NCBI GenBank assembly: GCA_003342895.1
Contig: PTFA01000020.1
Coordinates: forward strand, 5,101,644 to 5,165,643
Source: Casuarius casuarius
Lineage: Eukaryota > Chordata > Aves > Casuariiformes > Casuariidae
Reading direction: 5' to 3'
Length of the DNA: 64,000 nucleotides
Position 1 is the first letter of the stretch; every line of letters begins with the position of its first letter. A program made the position numbers and the translations under genes. Below, piece after piece: positions 11,409 through 23,989 of this stretch. The notes under the pieces were generated by a model. It did not search any database. It was not told the DNA's origin and saw only the letters and a program-made list of their open reading frames with translations.

Positions 11409-14400
11409 GAGATTAAGGGTTTAAGTTATGTGGGAAATGGCTCACACAACTTAATGTGGAGACATGGTCAGTCTGGGAAACAGTTTGAATGTCACTGAAG
11501 TCCATCTTGTTTCTAGTGACACAGTGAACAGTTTACTACAGACTACCTTCATTTGGGACCTATAGGACTCCAGAGCATATTTCCAAATCCATGTCCATTT
11601 TGGACATGATAGAGACAGTATCAAATTCAGTGACATCAACAGCAAACTTCCACTGATTTTCAGTAAAGCTGGGATTTCATCCTCAGCGAGGTAGACAGTT
11701 CGGAATCACACCAGCAGAAAAAAATTGCTCTAGTGGCCATAGTCTCATCTGGTGATATCACCATGGAAACCTCATCACAGATCAAAGCTAACAATCCAGT
11801 ACCATTCAATTAGCACCAGTGTCATGTTACTCCCACGAGCAGCTATGAAAATTTACAATTTATTTAAATGCTGAAAAGAAAGAAAGCTAATTCATTAATT
11901 TCATGGATATATTACTACACAGAAGATTTCCAGCTATGGAAAGTATTTGTCATTGTAATTAAAAATGACTTTTAACTATATAATTCCACAATTAGTATTT
12001 ATTTCATATTTTATCTGTGATTGTCCTCATCTCAGTTTTTCTAACTAGTCATGCAATTAACTAATGTTTCAGAAACACAGATTCAAACTGAAAAGAATTG
12101 TGTTGCGGAAATAAATGTATTACTGATGTATGTTCAACTTGGCAATACAAGAAAAAAGGTGTTATATATTTTGAATAATTTTATACTATTAATGTATGAA
12201 AAAAGCATAATATTGTGGCTTACATTTGAAAGCTGTAATATGCTGATTAACTGTATCAAATAGATGACATTTTCCTCATATAGAGAGCTGACTATATTTT
12301 TTACATTATATGAATCATAGTCTAATGTTCCACTACTCTGAATACTGTAACTAGTTTACTAGAAATGGCAAAATCAATTTTTATGTTACATGAATAGAAA
12401 CGTGATAAAAAAATATTGTGTCTGAAATTTTCTAATTTATTATGGCTAGTTCCCGTAGTATAACGTAAAACAATTGGCATTGTTTTATATCTCTGGGTTT
12501 TTTTTCCGTGAAAATCACCACATACTTTAAGCAGGCAAAGTTCTCTTAATTCTTATGCTAAATAATAGCTTTCATTTTTAGCAACTTCAGTGCATAACTA
12601 TTCTGTTAATTAATGTCCAAGCATTACAAATTACAGGTTCTTTGCATGAGCTACTGTTGCAAAGCAAAAATAGTCATGTGAGATATGTAGCAATTGAAAT
12701 TTCTTGCATAAGAAGAACTGCAATTTTGTTTTCCATCAGTTTTCAGGAATCTGCTCTGAAACCAGTGCCAAAGGCATGAAGAGCTGCAACAGGAAAGGCA
12801 AATACAGCTAGGGGATCAAAATGCAGAAAAAGGATTAGGCATGCAGACCAGCAAGCAGCCAGTGATTTACAGTGCCACAACACCACCAACCCTGTAACTA
12901 CATGGGCTGAGAGGGGAACTGAAGTGCCAATCTCAGGCAATGCAACCAGTCTCAACCACTTAAGCCCAAGGGCTGGAGCAAAGTTATATTGCCAAGGACT
13001 CACAGCCAGAAACAGAAACAGAGAGAGCAGCCATGTCCTGGGAGATCAAGACAGAAATGAGGATGCAAGCCAACAGGCTTGGTACAGCCATGGCCAGCTC
13101 CGGCTGGTGCCTGGCCGGAGGAGACCTCTATCATCTGCCCAAAAAGAAACAACCACCAGCTACGAGTCCCAGCAGGGGTACTCCTAGGGTTACCCTGGGC
13201 TGGCTGAGGGGTGCTGTTCATCAATCAACTGCTAACAAGCCTTGGTTAGGGAAAACCTCCCAGCCCTGTCAGTAAGTGATTCAGTAGGCAGTAATGATGT
13301 TATCTTTCAATCAATAATGAACAAAAGATTTTGAGTGTTCCTAATGTGTATTAGGCTATGGGAGGCATCATCTTCTATCAGAGGATGAAAGTAGAGGGCC
13401 TAGTTCTGTAAAATTCCCAAAAGGAAAGGCAATAAAAACCTTGTAGCAACCCATTTCCAAGCTGGATAATTGCATTTCATATTTATCTGCATTTATCTCT
13501 GTGTTCTCAATTGTGTCAAGGCATCCTTCATTTCCAAAAATGTCTGTAGCATTCCTGCACCCTATTTAATAGCTGCAACTGTTCCACAAGAGATGTGGCT
13601 GCACAACAGCGATAGGATAGCAATCTCTCTGCAGATAAGATTTGACTAGCTTTCAGTTACAGCTTGTACTTTAATTCCTTGGTTTCCAGCTTTGTTCTTG
13701 TTGGGCTGTGTCATAGAGTTCTCTGTAAGCCTCCAGCCGCTACATTGCTACATAGCAAGGATAAAATATCAGCAATAAGAAAATGACTCCAAACTTTACA
13801 TCAGCTTCACCTCAGATGCAAACAATGCCATCTGCCAGCTACCCAGATATTCGGATGAGATCAGCACCAGGCTGAAAAGCAACTGTTGAACTTGAATCCA
13901 AGGAAGTCTGATGTAATGGCAGATGGAGGATGCTGGGAGGAAAGAATTTATCATTTCTTTAACTTTCTTTTAGGAGATCTTCTTGGTGCTTCCTGAGAGA
14001 TCCATGGCTCTGATATTCACTGAGACTCCTTAACTCTTACGGCTACCCAGTTATCAAAGGGAAAAAAACATCATTCTCTAAGGAACACTGCCTCAAAAAC
14101 TGTACCTTGCCTCCTCGGGATCAGGATCAGACTCACTCATCAGCCTTGTGATATCCGTGGTGAAAGAAATAGCATTTTAAAAAAGCTCTGGTTACTTCAG
14201 AGCAGAGGTCCGTCATACCCGGAGCTCAGCCTGCTATAAGCACACTGGGGAAGTGCCTCGTTCCCCTGGGAGCAGAGGCTGACTTCAGAGCTCTGCTTCC
14301 CACTGTGAGAGCCCACTGCAGGAAAGGACTGTGACCCCGTGGGATCCAGCACCCTCCTCGGAGAACACTCCTGGCTGCAGTGGTCTGGTCTCTTGTGGGT

Positions 14401-15403
14401 CTCAAATTCTGCAGTTGCGCTATACATCCTTATCCTTGGATAGGCCTAACAGTTTCTGCTGACTCTGTGTTGTTCCTATATCACGAAAACGTGTTTGAAG
14501 ACCACCGCATCAACCTTTCAGGCATTCATTTCTTTCTAACTTGACTTCTGTGGATGACTTTCAAGCATCTTAATTCTTTGCATTTTAATCATTCTCTGGA
14601 TGTCTTTACGTTCATTTATATAAAGGCCTCCTCAGCTCATTTGCTTCAGACCATGGAGCATGAGAGCAATCGCATCTGAGAGATTAAGATCAAATGACAG
14701 ACCTGCAAGTGGGGGAGGCTGTGTGACAAATGCACCCTGGGCCCCCAGCACAACCCTGAGTGAAGGAAATGCTGGGATGACAGCGGGGGCAGTGGGACAC
14801 AGGGGCAGACTGTGTGGGTTATCTCGCTGAAAGTACCAGACTTGGCAGGCCTGTGTGAAAACCCAACTAGATAACGTGTAATGTCAACATATGTTCAGTA
14901 AGTGAACTCTGAAATTCTCTCCCTTACATTCTCCCTGTACCTTCAGTGACTATTTGCAGGCTGTCACTCGCATTGTACATGTACTCTCCTCATTGCCAAG
15001 TACCTCCAATCCCCAACCCACCAAAAGCCTGATACAGTGCAAAGCTAGACAAATCCAGCAGTGACCATGGAGACACTTGTTGCTTAGTTGGAGAGCATCC
15101 CACAATAGGGGATATGTGCACAGGACTCCAAACCCATCACTTTCACCTTTCAGAACATGTGGTCCCACTTTTGTTTTACATTTTTGCATTAGGGATTTTT
15201 CTTTGCTTTCTTCTTGGGAACTTTAAAAGATCTGGGAGAAGCTACTGGGATACTGAATTCACTTTAGTCCCTGAAACCTCATGAATAATTTCAGCAAGCT
15301 TTTTTTTTTGACAATCCAGTTATTTGATAGCCTTGATGAAACTTTTTTAGAATGACTGGAGGCTCTGGATGTTATTTATTCATATTCAAGCACAGAGGCA
15401 GTC
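11409..15403. other. Intergenic DNA, no gene recognised
   Basis: GC-richer patches near 12,900-13,270 and 14,200-14,430 hold overlapping frames of 60-87 codons on both strands, as expected from composition alone. No frame has a recognisable domain. I saw no RNA gene. Confidence 0.5.
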
Positions 15404-15530
15404 ACTCATGCATAGAATTCCTCAGTGACTCACAAAATGACATGCTTACTTATGCATAGCAATCCTCAGTAACTCACACACTGACACACTTCTGCCCAGA
15501 CATACTTAGTAACATGTACAGTGACAGACT
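15404..15530. repeat. Degenerate tandem repeat, period about 43-44 bp, three copies
   Basis: Copies start near 15,405, 15,449 and 15,490. The first two share tatgcatag or catgcatag, then cctcag followed by t/a-a/g-actcaca and a tgaca block. The third keeps only the later half (cttagtaac followed by agtgacag). The decay suggests an old minisatellite-like expansion. Confidence 0.65.
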
Positions 15531-17980
15531 GGCCCAGAGCACTTATTTCAGAAATCTTCACAGGCTCCNGCAAGGGCTCCTCTCCCCTGAAGCTGAAAAC
15601 AAAACTCCCCAGTGACTCCAGCCCACACTGCCAAACACACTAAGCCACCTCCTTCTCTTAGTCGACTCTTTTCCCACCATTGTTTGTGGCGTTTCCCTGC
15701 TGAGGCTTCCCCTGAGGTTGCTAATGTACTTACGAAAGGAAATCTCATTTTTACTACCTTCACATTTTAATATCTTAATGCCAAAGAGCTGCTGTTCTGC
15801 TTTTTGGGTTTTATTTTGTTTTGTTTTATATGGAAATTTTGCATTAAACAAACATTACATGGCAGTCAAGGGGATGAGATGGCTCAGGGGATTGGTAATG
15901 GGTTGTGAAGCCTTTCTTTTCTAGGCCAATGCTCCAATTCATTCTAGGCTGTTTTAGCTGGATTTAACAATGGAAGAAAAAATGTGCTCATTTAAAAAGG
16001 TCTGAGCTCTCTGAAATGAATTAAAGTAAACTGACCAGTCGAAAAAATGACAGTATGTAAATAAACTCCACCAAGCAGCCATTTAAAAAAAAAAAAGGAA
16101 GTAACATCTTACTTCAGCTGGGTAACCATACAAATGGAAACGCTCTAGAAACATACTGACTGCCAGAGCCATCTCATCCATCTTCCTGTCTCAATCTGCT
16201 GCACAAGTGGCTTTTTTGGGATGCCCAGAAGGTCTTCAAACTCAGAGTGGCTCAGAACAATAGAAGCAGGCAGTGACCAGAAGTTATTGCTACTAACTTC
16301 GTTCGTCATCAGGCAAACAGCAAACTGATAGTCTCAAGGCCCCATTCCTTGCAGACAAATGTCTAACACCATATAAAATGCAGAATCACATCCTAGCTAC
16401 AGATGGCATCATCATTTGGGATTTGTTCAGATTCCCAGACTGTCCTTCTGTGACACAGCAGCAGCAAGAGATATAATCAAACAAACAAACAAAACAACTC
16501 CTCAGACATCCCTTTGGTACTTCCAGTGACCCACTGGAAATGCGCTCCATGCAAAGTCTGCTCATCTGCGATGAGTTAGAGAGAACTCCTTGGCAAAGAA
16601 AACTATATGCTAGTAGAAGTTGATAAAGAAATGCACTGCCAGTCTAGGGTGCTGTTTTCAGAAACTGCTCACTTTTTTTCTTGTCCCTCCCTTGCAGTTA
16701 TAAGTTAGATACCTCAGTGTTGCAGTTTTCTGCCAATGCCTTAAATACTATATAAATACAATAAAGTAACTGAAAGAAACTCTTTAGTTCCCTGTTATGC
16801 TACATCAGTAAGGCTTTCACTCAGCTTTTTATAAAACAACATGTTTGGAACATTTATTGTCAAACTAAAATGTATTTTACAGCACATCACCCATTGATAG
16901 AGCTCTAGCTCCAAGTAGGACTACAGATTCATTACTCCACAATAAATATAAATAAGGAATTATTGAACATTGTCAGCAAATAACTATTTATAATGACATT
17001 TCAATAACTCTAAATGCACAGGTACTTGGGAAACAATGGAACCGTTGTTATAACTTCATAGTATAAAAGAAATTTNAAAAATAAAATACTAATGAAAATG
17101 AATAAAAATTGTTGTCAGAACATTAACTAACAGCAATGGAATATAACCAAATGGGTTTTCTAAATCAGCCAGAGTACTGAGGACTGACATCCACGTCTAA
17201 AAATGGTTCTAAATCTTGTCATTCACAATGCCATAAGCATATGATTTTACACTCAATTACCTGCATTCAAACATGTTACTTATAATACAGGCATGACATC
17301 AGGTACAATATACAGCTCAGCATGTGATAAATTGCTGCACGATGCTATTATAAACACTGTGTGCAATTTTGTTCTTTATCCACAATGCTTTTCAAAAGCA
17401 TAGTGAGAGCAAATAACATGGAGCTTGTTAAGTTTGTGAAAGAGATCTTAAGAGAGAGTTCCCTGCAATATCAGGGAGCTGAACAGGTGATGCAAGAAAT
17501 CCCTTTCAATCTTACGAACCAACAGCTAAATGACCCATGTTGTACGCCAGAAAGCACACAGTCTCTTCTTCAGCTTTCATTAGCTGATTCTTATATCCAG
17601 TACTTAATTCAGCCAGTGCTTAGTACCACTGATATTAGTCTCATCTAAATGGAGCTATAATTAGACAGGAAAACTGCTCAGTATGTATTTGCATGAGGTT
17701 TCTAAAACCGAATGCCGCTGAACAAGGAAAAGCCATAATTAAAGGAGAAAAATTGCTATCTAGATAAGAAGTGACATGAAAGTGGAACAACATGTCATGC
17801 AGCTTGATACTGAGTAAAACACAGCAGCTGAAATGCTGAATTTGTTAGCACAAGTATTTTAGAAAAAGATAGCAAACACATCCTGCCTCATCCAGGCCAT
17901 AATCTAATGGCCTTTGAAGTCAATACGATCCTTCTGGAAACCTGTGGACTCTGGATTTTGCAAAGAGAGTTGTTAAGCAG
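15531..17980. other. Intergenic DNA with one orphan ORF
   Basis: No recognised gene. An AAAC-type run lies near 16,478 and an A-run near 16,084. The open frame at 17,361-17,648 is listed separately. Confidence 0.5.
17361..17648 (+). other. Orphan 95-codon ORF, unassigned
   Basis: An ATG-to-stop frame of 95 codons lies in an AT-rich stretch where chance frames of this length are less expected. From its third Met (about residue 20) the composition is protein-like and amphipathic, with many Leu, Gln and Glu, and it ends with STTDISLI. I recognise no domain, and there is no polypyrimidine tract and acceptor fitting a spliced exon. A chance frame, a fossil retrosequence or a small gene are all possible. 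Confidence 0.2.
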
Positions 17981-18150
17981 GAGGAAAGGTTGCCCAGAGT
18001 GGTTGTGCTATCTCCCTCTCTGGCAATATTTAAGATTCAGCTGGACAAAGCCCTGGCCAGCCTGATCTGATGTGGAAGTTTTCAGCAGGACGCTTGACGA
18101 GGTGACCTCCAGAGGTCCCTTCCAATCTAACTTATTGTATTATTCTAATA
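17981..18150 (+). mobile_element. CR1 LINE 3' end
   Basis: A diagnostic CR1 3' segment in plus orientation. It has aggttgcccagag at 17,987-17,999, then a tctccctctctgg block and a cagctggacaa block. It closes with gaggtgacctccagaggtcc and ttccaatct before the element tail near 18,150. The copy is 5'-truncated to about 170 bp, the usual state of avian CR1 copies. Confidence 0.85.
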
Positions 18151-18189
18151 GTATCCATTATGAATTAGAAGAGGGTTTCTTGTTATCAA

Positions 18190-19830
18190 TGTATGAGCTC
18201 TTGCACAGCTTTTTCATTGCTTAGCCACTCTCATCTGAACAATTTTTTCTATGTACCAGTCATAATTTCCCTTGCTGCAGCTTGTGATGGTTGCTTCTCG
18301 TGCTTTCACTGTGCACCCTTGAGAAGAGTGTGGCTCTGTCTTCTCAATAAATTCCCTTTAGGTCCTTTAAGACAGCATTTAAATCCCCTCAGCCTTCCCT
18401 TCTCCAGACTGAACAAACTCAGCTCTCTTTATATATCACATACTGCAGTTTCCAAATTGTCTTTGTGACTCTTGTCACTCTCCCCTTGTTGTCATCTCTC
18501 TTGTGAGGGATCAAGTTTTAGACCCATTTGCCCTTGTGCCAGAATGGACTTTTTGCTCTCCCTCCTTCCTGGCATACTGATGGAGAACGACCTACCCCAT
18601 TTTGACCTTTCGTTTTCCCAGATACATCACACCCTTTTAGATTCCTCCTATATAATAGACTCCTTAGTACCCTGATTGCCTTGGCAAAATTTCCTTCCAC
18701 CTGGTTCAGTTTGAATCCTTTACCTTGGACATGAGTAAATGGATACAAACTGGTCCATGCATTTAGTGGGACTTAGGGGAAGTCTACAGGAGCTCCAGCC
18801 CCTCTTTCTCCTTCCTCTCTGCTTCAACATCCTCCAGTGCAACACATCTCTTATCTTGTGTGATCTAGCAGCTGTGCAGCCTCCACTTTAGATCAGGGCT
18901 GAACTCAGGTGAGTAACTGTACCATGTATTCTAGATAATGTCTTGTGAGACATTTTTGATGCCACTAAATCTTCCCTAACCCTATTGGAAATGGCACTCT
19001 TGGTATACCCTAGGATCTTATTTCCTTTGGCACTGGTAGCTGGTAGGCACCATGGACAGGTTTCATGGGACCTAGCTTTAGCTGTCTGAAAAAACTGATC
19101 ACCTTGTCCTGAGAGAAGAATGAGCACCTGCAGGAGCCCGTCTCTCGCTGTCGGTTAGAAGAAAAGCCCAGACAACAAGCTCAGGTGAGCCAGCTAACCA
19201 TTACACAGCTGAAGTTAGGTGAAATGAAAAGAACCTCACACTCTGTGACCAATTAAAACATTCAAGTCTTTCATTCTCCTCTGTCACTTCCATCTGACAA
19301 GCATCCAAGCACTGAGAGAAATTTTTGTCATTCTTGTTTGTTTGTTTGTTTGTTTGTTTTACTTTTCCCACTTCTGTCACACAGGTTCTCCAGCTTATTT
19401 TTACCAGGTATCATCCTCCTCTTCTTCACAGATAAGGCTTCCCAGTATTGCATATGCAGAAAATTTATCAGCATGCGCCAGCCTTTTGATGGGGTCAGAG
19501 GGAAGGGAAACAAGATCATTCATGACATTACAATCTCATCACGGAGAAACAATACTGATAACTTGCCACCAGCCAACAAGTTCTTTTTCCATCACCAACT
19601 ATTGTTGCTTACCTCTTTTGTAAGAAAAAATAGCAAGTAACTGATTAGTCTTGCACCATCCCCTCACCTCAGCAATTTTAATTAACTTAATGATAATTAA
19701 CATATAATACTTTATTAAATGCTTTACAGAAATTCCAGCAAGCTAGCTCTACTGCATCTCTTTTGTCTAGGAAAAAAAACTGCCAAACTATAATGCTGTT
19801 CAGTTCTTTTTTGAAGTCATGAAAGAAATT
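18190..19830 (-). mobile_element. Older CR1 LINE copy, inverted, with reverse transcriptase remnants
   Basis: Several blocks in order match the complement of CR1. They are ccccttgctgcag/cttgtgatgg near 18,270, a ctcagccttcccttctccagactgaacaa region at 18,389-18,418, and accctattggaaatggcactc with taggatcttatttccttt near 18,980-19,030. The minus-strand frame at about 19,711-19,735 reads NFCKAFN, the decayed D-F-x-K-A-F-D block of the reverse transcriptase. The copy is diverged and probably interrupted around 18,750-18,900. Its 3' terminus is missing on the left side. It is more diverged than the plus-strand copy next to it. Confidence 0.6.
19334..19360. repeat. (TTTG)n microsatellite
   Basis: About six TTTG units, inside or next to the decayed CR1 copy. 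Confidence 0.9.
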
Positions 19831-22800
19831 ATGAAAATGTGCAACTTAAATATCATAGGAAAGATTAATACATTTTAATAAAGAAGACACAATTCAGTAG
19901 ACTCCCTGAATCAGAGCTCCAATCTCTTAATAGCAAATTCTCCCTTTCTCTTTTCTTCCTTTTTTATTTTGATACATTTCACAAACTTTGACCAGACAAA
20001 ATAACCATTTAGAAATTTCTTGGAAGATAATTTCACAGGGCTAAGATTAATGATTGTAAGCATCAGTTATAAAAGCAGATAAAATAAAAGAGGAAAAAAA
20101 AATCCTTCCCACACCTATTTCAAGAAGGTCTATTTTAGAATATTATATTTGAACACGCCAATTCATTATATATCAGTAAAGTTTTTTTTTTTTGCCTCAA
20201 GTTCTTTTCTTTATTTCCCTTTTCTTTATATAGCTAAATCAGCAGGGATAAATGTCTACAGACAAAATGATCTGACATCAAACAAATATTGACATGACTT
20301 TTAAGGTCAGTTGCTGCAAGGCCAGGATTTAAAAACAAATTAAATTTGATGTATACCATCTTAAAGGTCAGTTAGAAAGGTATATGCTGCACCCATTTTC
20401 TAATGCAGCCCCCAGGGAGCCAAATACATTGAATGCTGCAAGGAGACATTGCAGTAATGAAGACAATTATGGTAATAGGTAGGTAGGTAATAGGGGCTTA
20501 ATTAGATCAGAACAAGCATGTTATTTAGAGAAAAAGAAATCACAGTGTATTAAATTAAAAGTAAATTACAGCAATTGAAGTCAATAGTTATTTCAAGCTG
20601 ATAGTTAACACGCTTACTGTATCTTTAAAGGGATGGAGATATTACAGGAAAATGCAGTAAAAATGTTTCATTATCATCCAGCCACAGGCTGGTGTCACTG
20701 CATACGAAGGTCCTATCTCTCCTAGAATACTGCCCTTCTGATGGAGGTGTACGCCTCATTTCCTGATTTTACTTTCTGATCTCAATAATTTTCAGTAGTA
20801 GAAGTGAGATGGCCTGAATCCTTTGTTATTACTTCAGTAGCTTAAGAAATAAATTAGTTACCATTTCTGAATGGGCCCTCACTGGAAAGGAAGAAGGGCT
20901 AAGAGATGAGCAGAGAGAGGACTGAAAAGGTGAGTTTTGAAGATGTGGTAGAGTCGGGATGAGCTGATATATCGTGCTACAATGCTATTACTCAGCTTTG
21001 TTACTGGAAAAAGCTCCGCCCATCTTGCCTTGGCCAACAGTTCCCAACATTTTTTCTTTCCATTTTGCTGAATTATTTCAGTTTAAAATGTTTGAGAAAT
21101 TAGTGCCTTAAAAGGCAAGTCTGATCACCAGTCAATATATAATCCATAGTGCTGCTGCTCTGTTCAGTTACACAGCCCCAAATGGCAAATGGAAAAGGCA
21201 GAGAGACGGGGACAGATCCTCCAATATGTTCCACCTCCTGGACAGCAAATTATTTCAGAGGGATTCTGATTTATTAACATTTTATGGCTCTTCGCATAGG
21301 TGAAACTGACTTTACAAGATACATGGCAGTATATCGGAGTCAAACGAGAGAGAAAAACAACTCATGCTGGAGGGTATGCCTTTGACGCGTAAATACCAGC
21401 CAGGACTGGCCCTGCCATCATTGCATCCTTTAGCTTACAAGAGTGACTTTCACTCCCAGTTCTCTCTAGCATACAACTTTTACTCTGCAGGTAGTGTGGC
21501 TTAGGGTTACAGCACTCAGCAATATTTGTATCGCTGTGCAAGCTCAAGATGACACATAAACTTCAGTCAGGCAATGGAGGGAGGCCCTCATGGAGTCTTG
21601 TCCTATTTTCTCAGCTAGACAGACAGTAGCCATTATACAAGAGTATGACAAGGGAATCTATAGATTCTGAGTCTCTGTCAGGTAATAAGGAATGAAGATA
21701 CTCTCTTGCATTCAGAGAGAGAGAGGCGCTGTCCCTCCATGGATCCTCTTCTGAAATTCACTGAAAATACATTTAAAATTTAGGATGACACTCATTACTT
21801 TTTGCACGTATCTTTGAAAAAAGCAGTAGTCTGCAATATCCTTGCATATTATTTCATTATATGCAAGTTCTCCAAAGAGTAGTGCAGTATTGTCAATGGA
21901 AATTTTGTAAGCTCTAAATTNGCTGTCCTCATTTATTTTTTTCTTATTCGCTTGTGTTACAGTCTTGGCCACTTTCACCTGTTCTGAAAATGAGATATTT
22001 TACTGGTCATGAGTAATGTGACTGACTTCTGCCACTGAGAGGGTGGTTTCTGCAGCATGACCACAGCAGATACAGTTTCATGGAATAAAATGTGAGTAAA
22101 ATAAAACAAATGTATAAAAGTCATTTAAGTAAGATTAACATGAAATCTTAGTATCTGCATCTGCCTACCACTTTGGTTTTTTCAATCTTTTTTCCTGCTT
22201 TCACTTGTGTTTACTTATGTAAAACTGCCCATTCAAATGGGAGCACAACTGTCATTTCTACAGATGCATGTATGAGCCTTTTCTTAAGCAGCTCCACTTA
22301 TTCCTGAAAGTAGATTAGATAACGAGAATAAATATTTTAAGAGATTAAAACCTTTGTTTGTTTGTTTTCAGTGTTATATCATTTAGCTTCATTGTGTTCT
22401 TGAATTCATGGATGCCAAAATCAGACCAGAACGGTCACAATCAGAATAAAATAACATTAATGGCATTCATTAACACAAGTGAGAACGACACAAAAAGCTC
22501 TAAGGTCTTGTGTGACAGCAAAAGATCACATTTTCTAACTGGGTTGTTAGTTAGACCATATGTAGCCATAATTACTGACAACAATTACAAATTGCTTCTC
22601 CACATGCTCTGTCACAAATGAGAAATGTCTAGTTAAGTAATCATCAAGAATTTTTATTCTAAACAATAATGGAGTTTTCCGTGTGTCCCAATAACATGGT
22701 ATCAGGTTACACCTTGAAGGAAAGGCATGACCAACACACACATTGTTGTGGGAGATACAATCCTGGTGTCACAAGAGTGACGGGAGTCTTGCTGAAAGGC

Positions 22801-23989
22801 AACGATGCCCAGTGAATACCTATTTCTCTCATTAAGCCTAAACTATATTATGTAACTGGCAGTTGACTTTCAATAAGAAGTCCAGGACCAAGTACAGTAG
22901 GAAGCAATACAGCTGTACCCCACCCCAGTGTGTATAAATGGATGATCGAAGCACACTAAAAATAAAAGACTGCCCTAAAACTGACTTATATGAAACATAT
23001 ATCATAACTTTCTTGTCCTAGACAAAAGACTAAGAATGAATTATACCGGAATGTGACTACTCCATCTTCCTTCCATTCATATTAATTTAAATAACTGCAC
23101 TGTGCATCGTCTAATGATTTTTCACAAAGGGACTTCAGACAACATGCACAAGAATGGCAAACATGCATGTAGGAAGAACTTACGATACTAAAACGAGTAA
23201 CAGGCATGCTTAAATTCTTCCCGTTTCTGCCTGTGCTGTATGCAATTTATGATCAGCAGTTAAGCAAGGCCTCATCGTACACATGCACAAAATGGAGCAG
23301 CAAGTCTATATAGCTCTCTGCCCCACACATCACGTGGTATCTATCGCACTTTCCAGCAGGGCTCAAGCTGACTTTTTTCTTTTTTGGAATGGATATTATT
23401 TTGCTTTTTATGCTATATTGTATTCTTACTGCTAGGATCAAACCATACTTCATTTTGAAAGGATAAGGGGCCACTGGTGAAAGATCTGAGAGATAACTTT
23501 CAGGTGCCAACCTGAATTACAATCACAATTAATACATAATTAACATGCCACCGGGCTTGGTCTCAGAAGTGCAAGTTGTAGGATGATTGCTATGAAAACA
23601 TACAAGCACTAAAAGATGGAACAATCACTGAACAGTAACATCCCTGCAAACAGTATAGAGACTTTTTCAATGATTTCCCATCCACAGTACCACTAGCGGC
23701 ATATTTTAAGTGAGGAGAAAAATGACATTAATCAGGACCCGAAATAACAACAGCAGAAATTATTTTTTTCCAATTTCTCTTCAGGGCACATATATTCATA
23801 TGGAGAGAGCAACGTTGTTTTTTTTTTTTGTCCGAAAAAATGCAACTATGTGCACATGCCTCTCACTCTGTAACATCAAGTGCTCAGTAACACACAAGAT
23901 AAAGGTGCTAACTACTCCTGCTTAAGCGGGCTGCCTTTGGTAGCCGCGTATTTACCAGTTTTTAAGCCGTTCTTCCAAAACTCACACAG
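19831..23989. other. Intergenic DNA upstream of the CpG island
   Basis: AT-rich DNA without a recognised gene or repeat family. A T-run lies at about 23,817-23,830. Possible distal regulatory sequence cannot be judged from one sequence. Confidence 0.5.

Noticed and set aside
17981..19830. Twin-priming (5' inversion) of a single CR1 insertion
   Set aside because: In twin priming the inverted 5' part lies upstream of the sense 3' part. Here the sense 3' end is on the left and the inverted internal part on the right, so two events or a rearrangement are more likely.
1..23900. Exons of RNF150, the expected left neighbour
   Set aside because: I found neither its RING-H2 nor its PA-domain signature. 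The STTDISLI ending of the 17,361 ORF resembles an internal RNF150 string only by a few residues and stops there.
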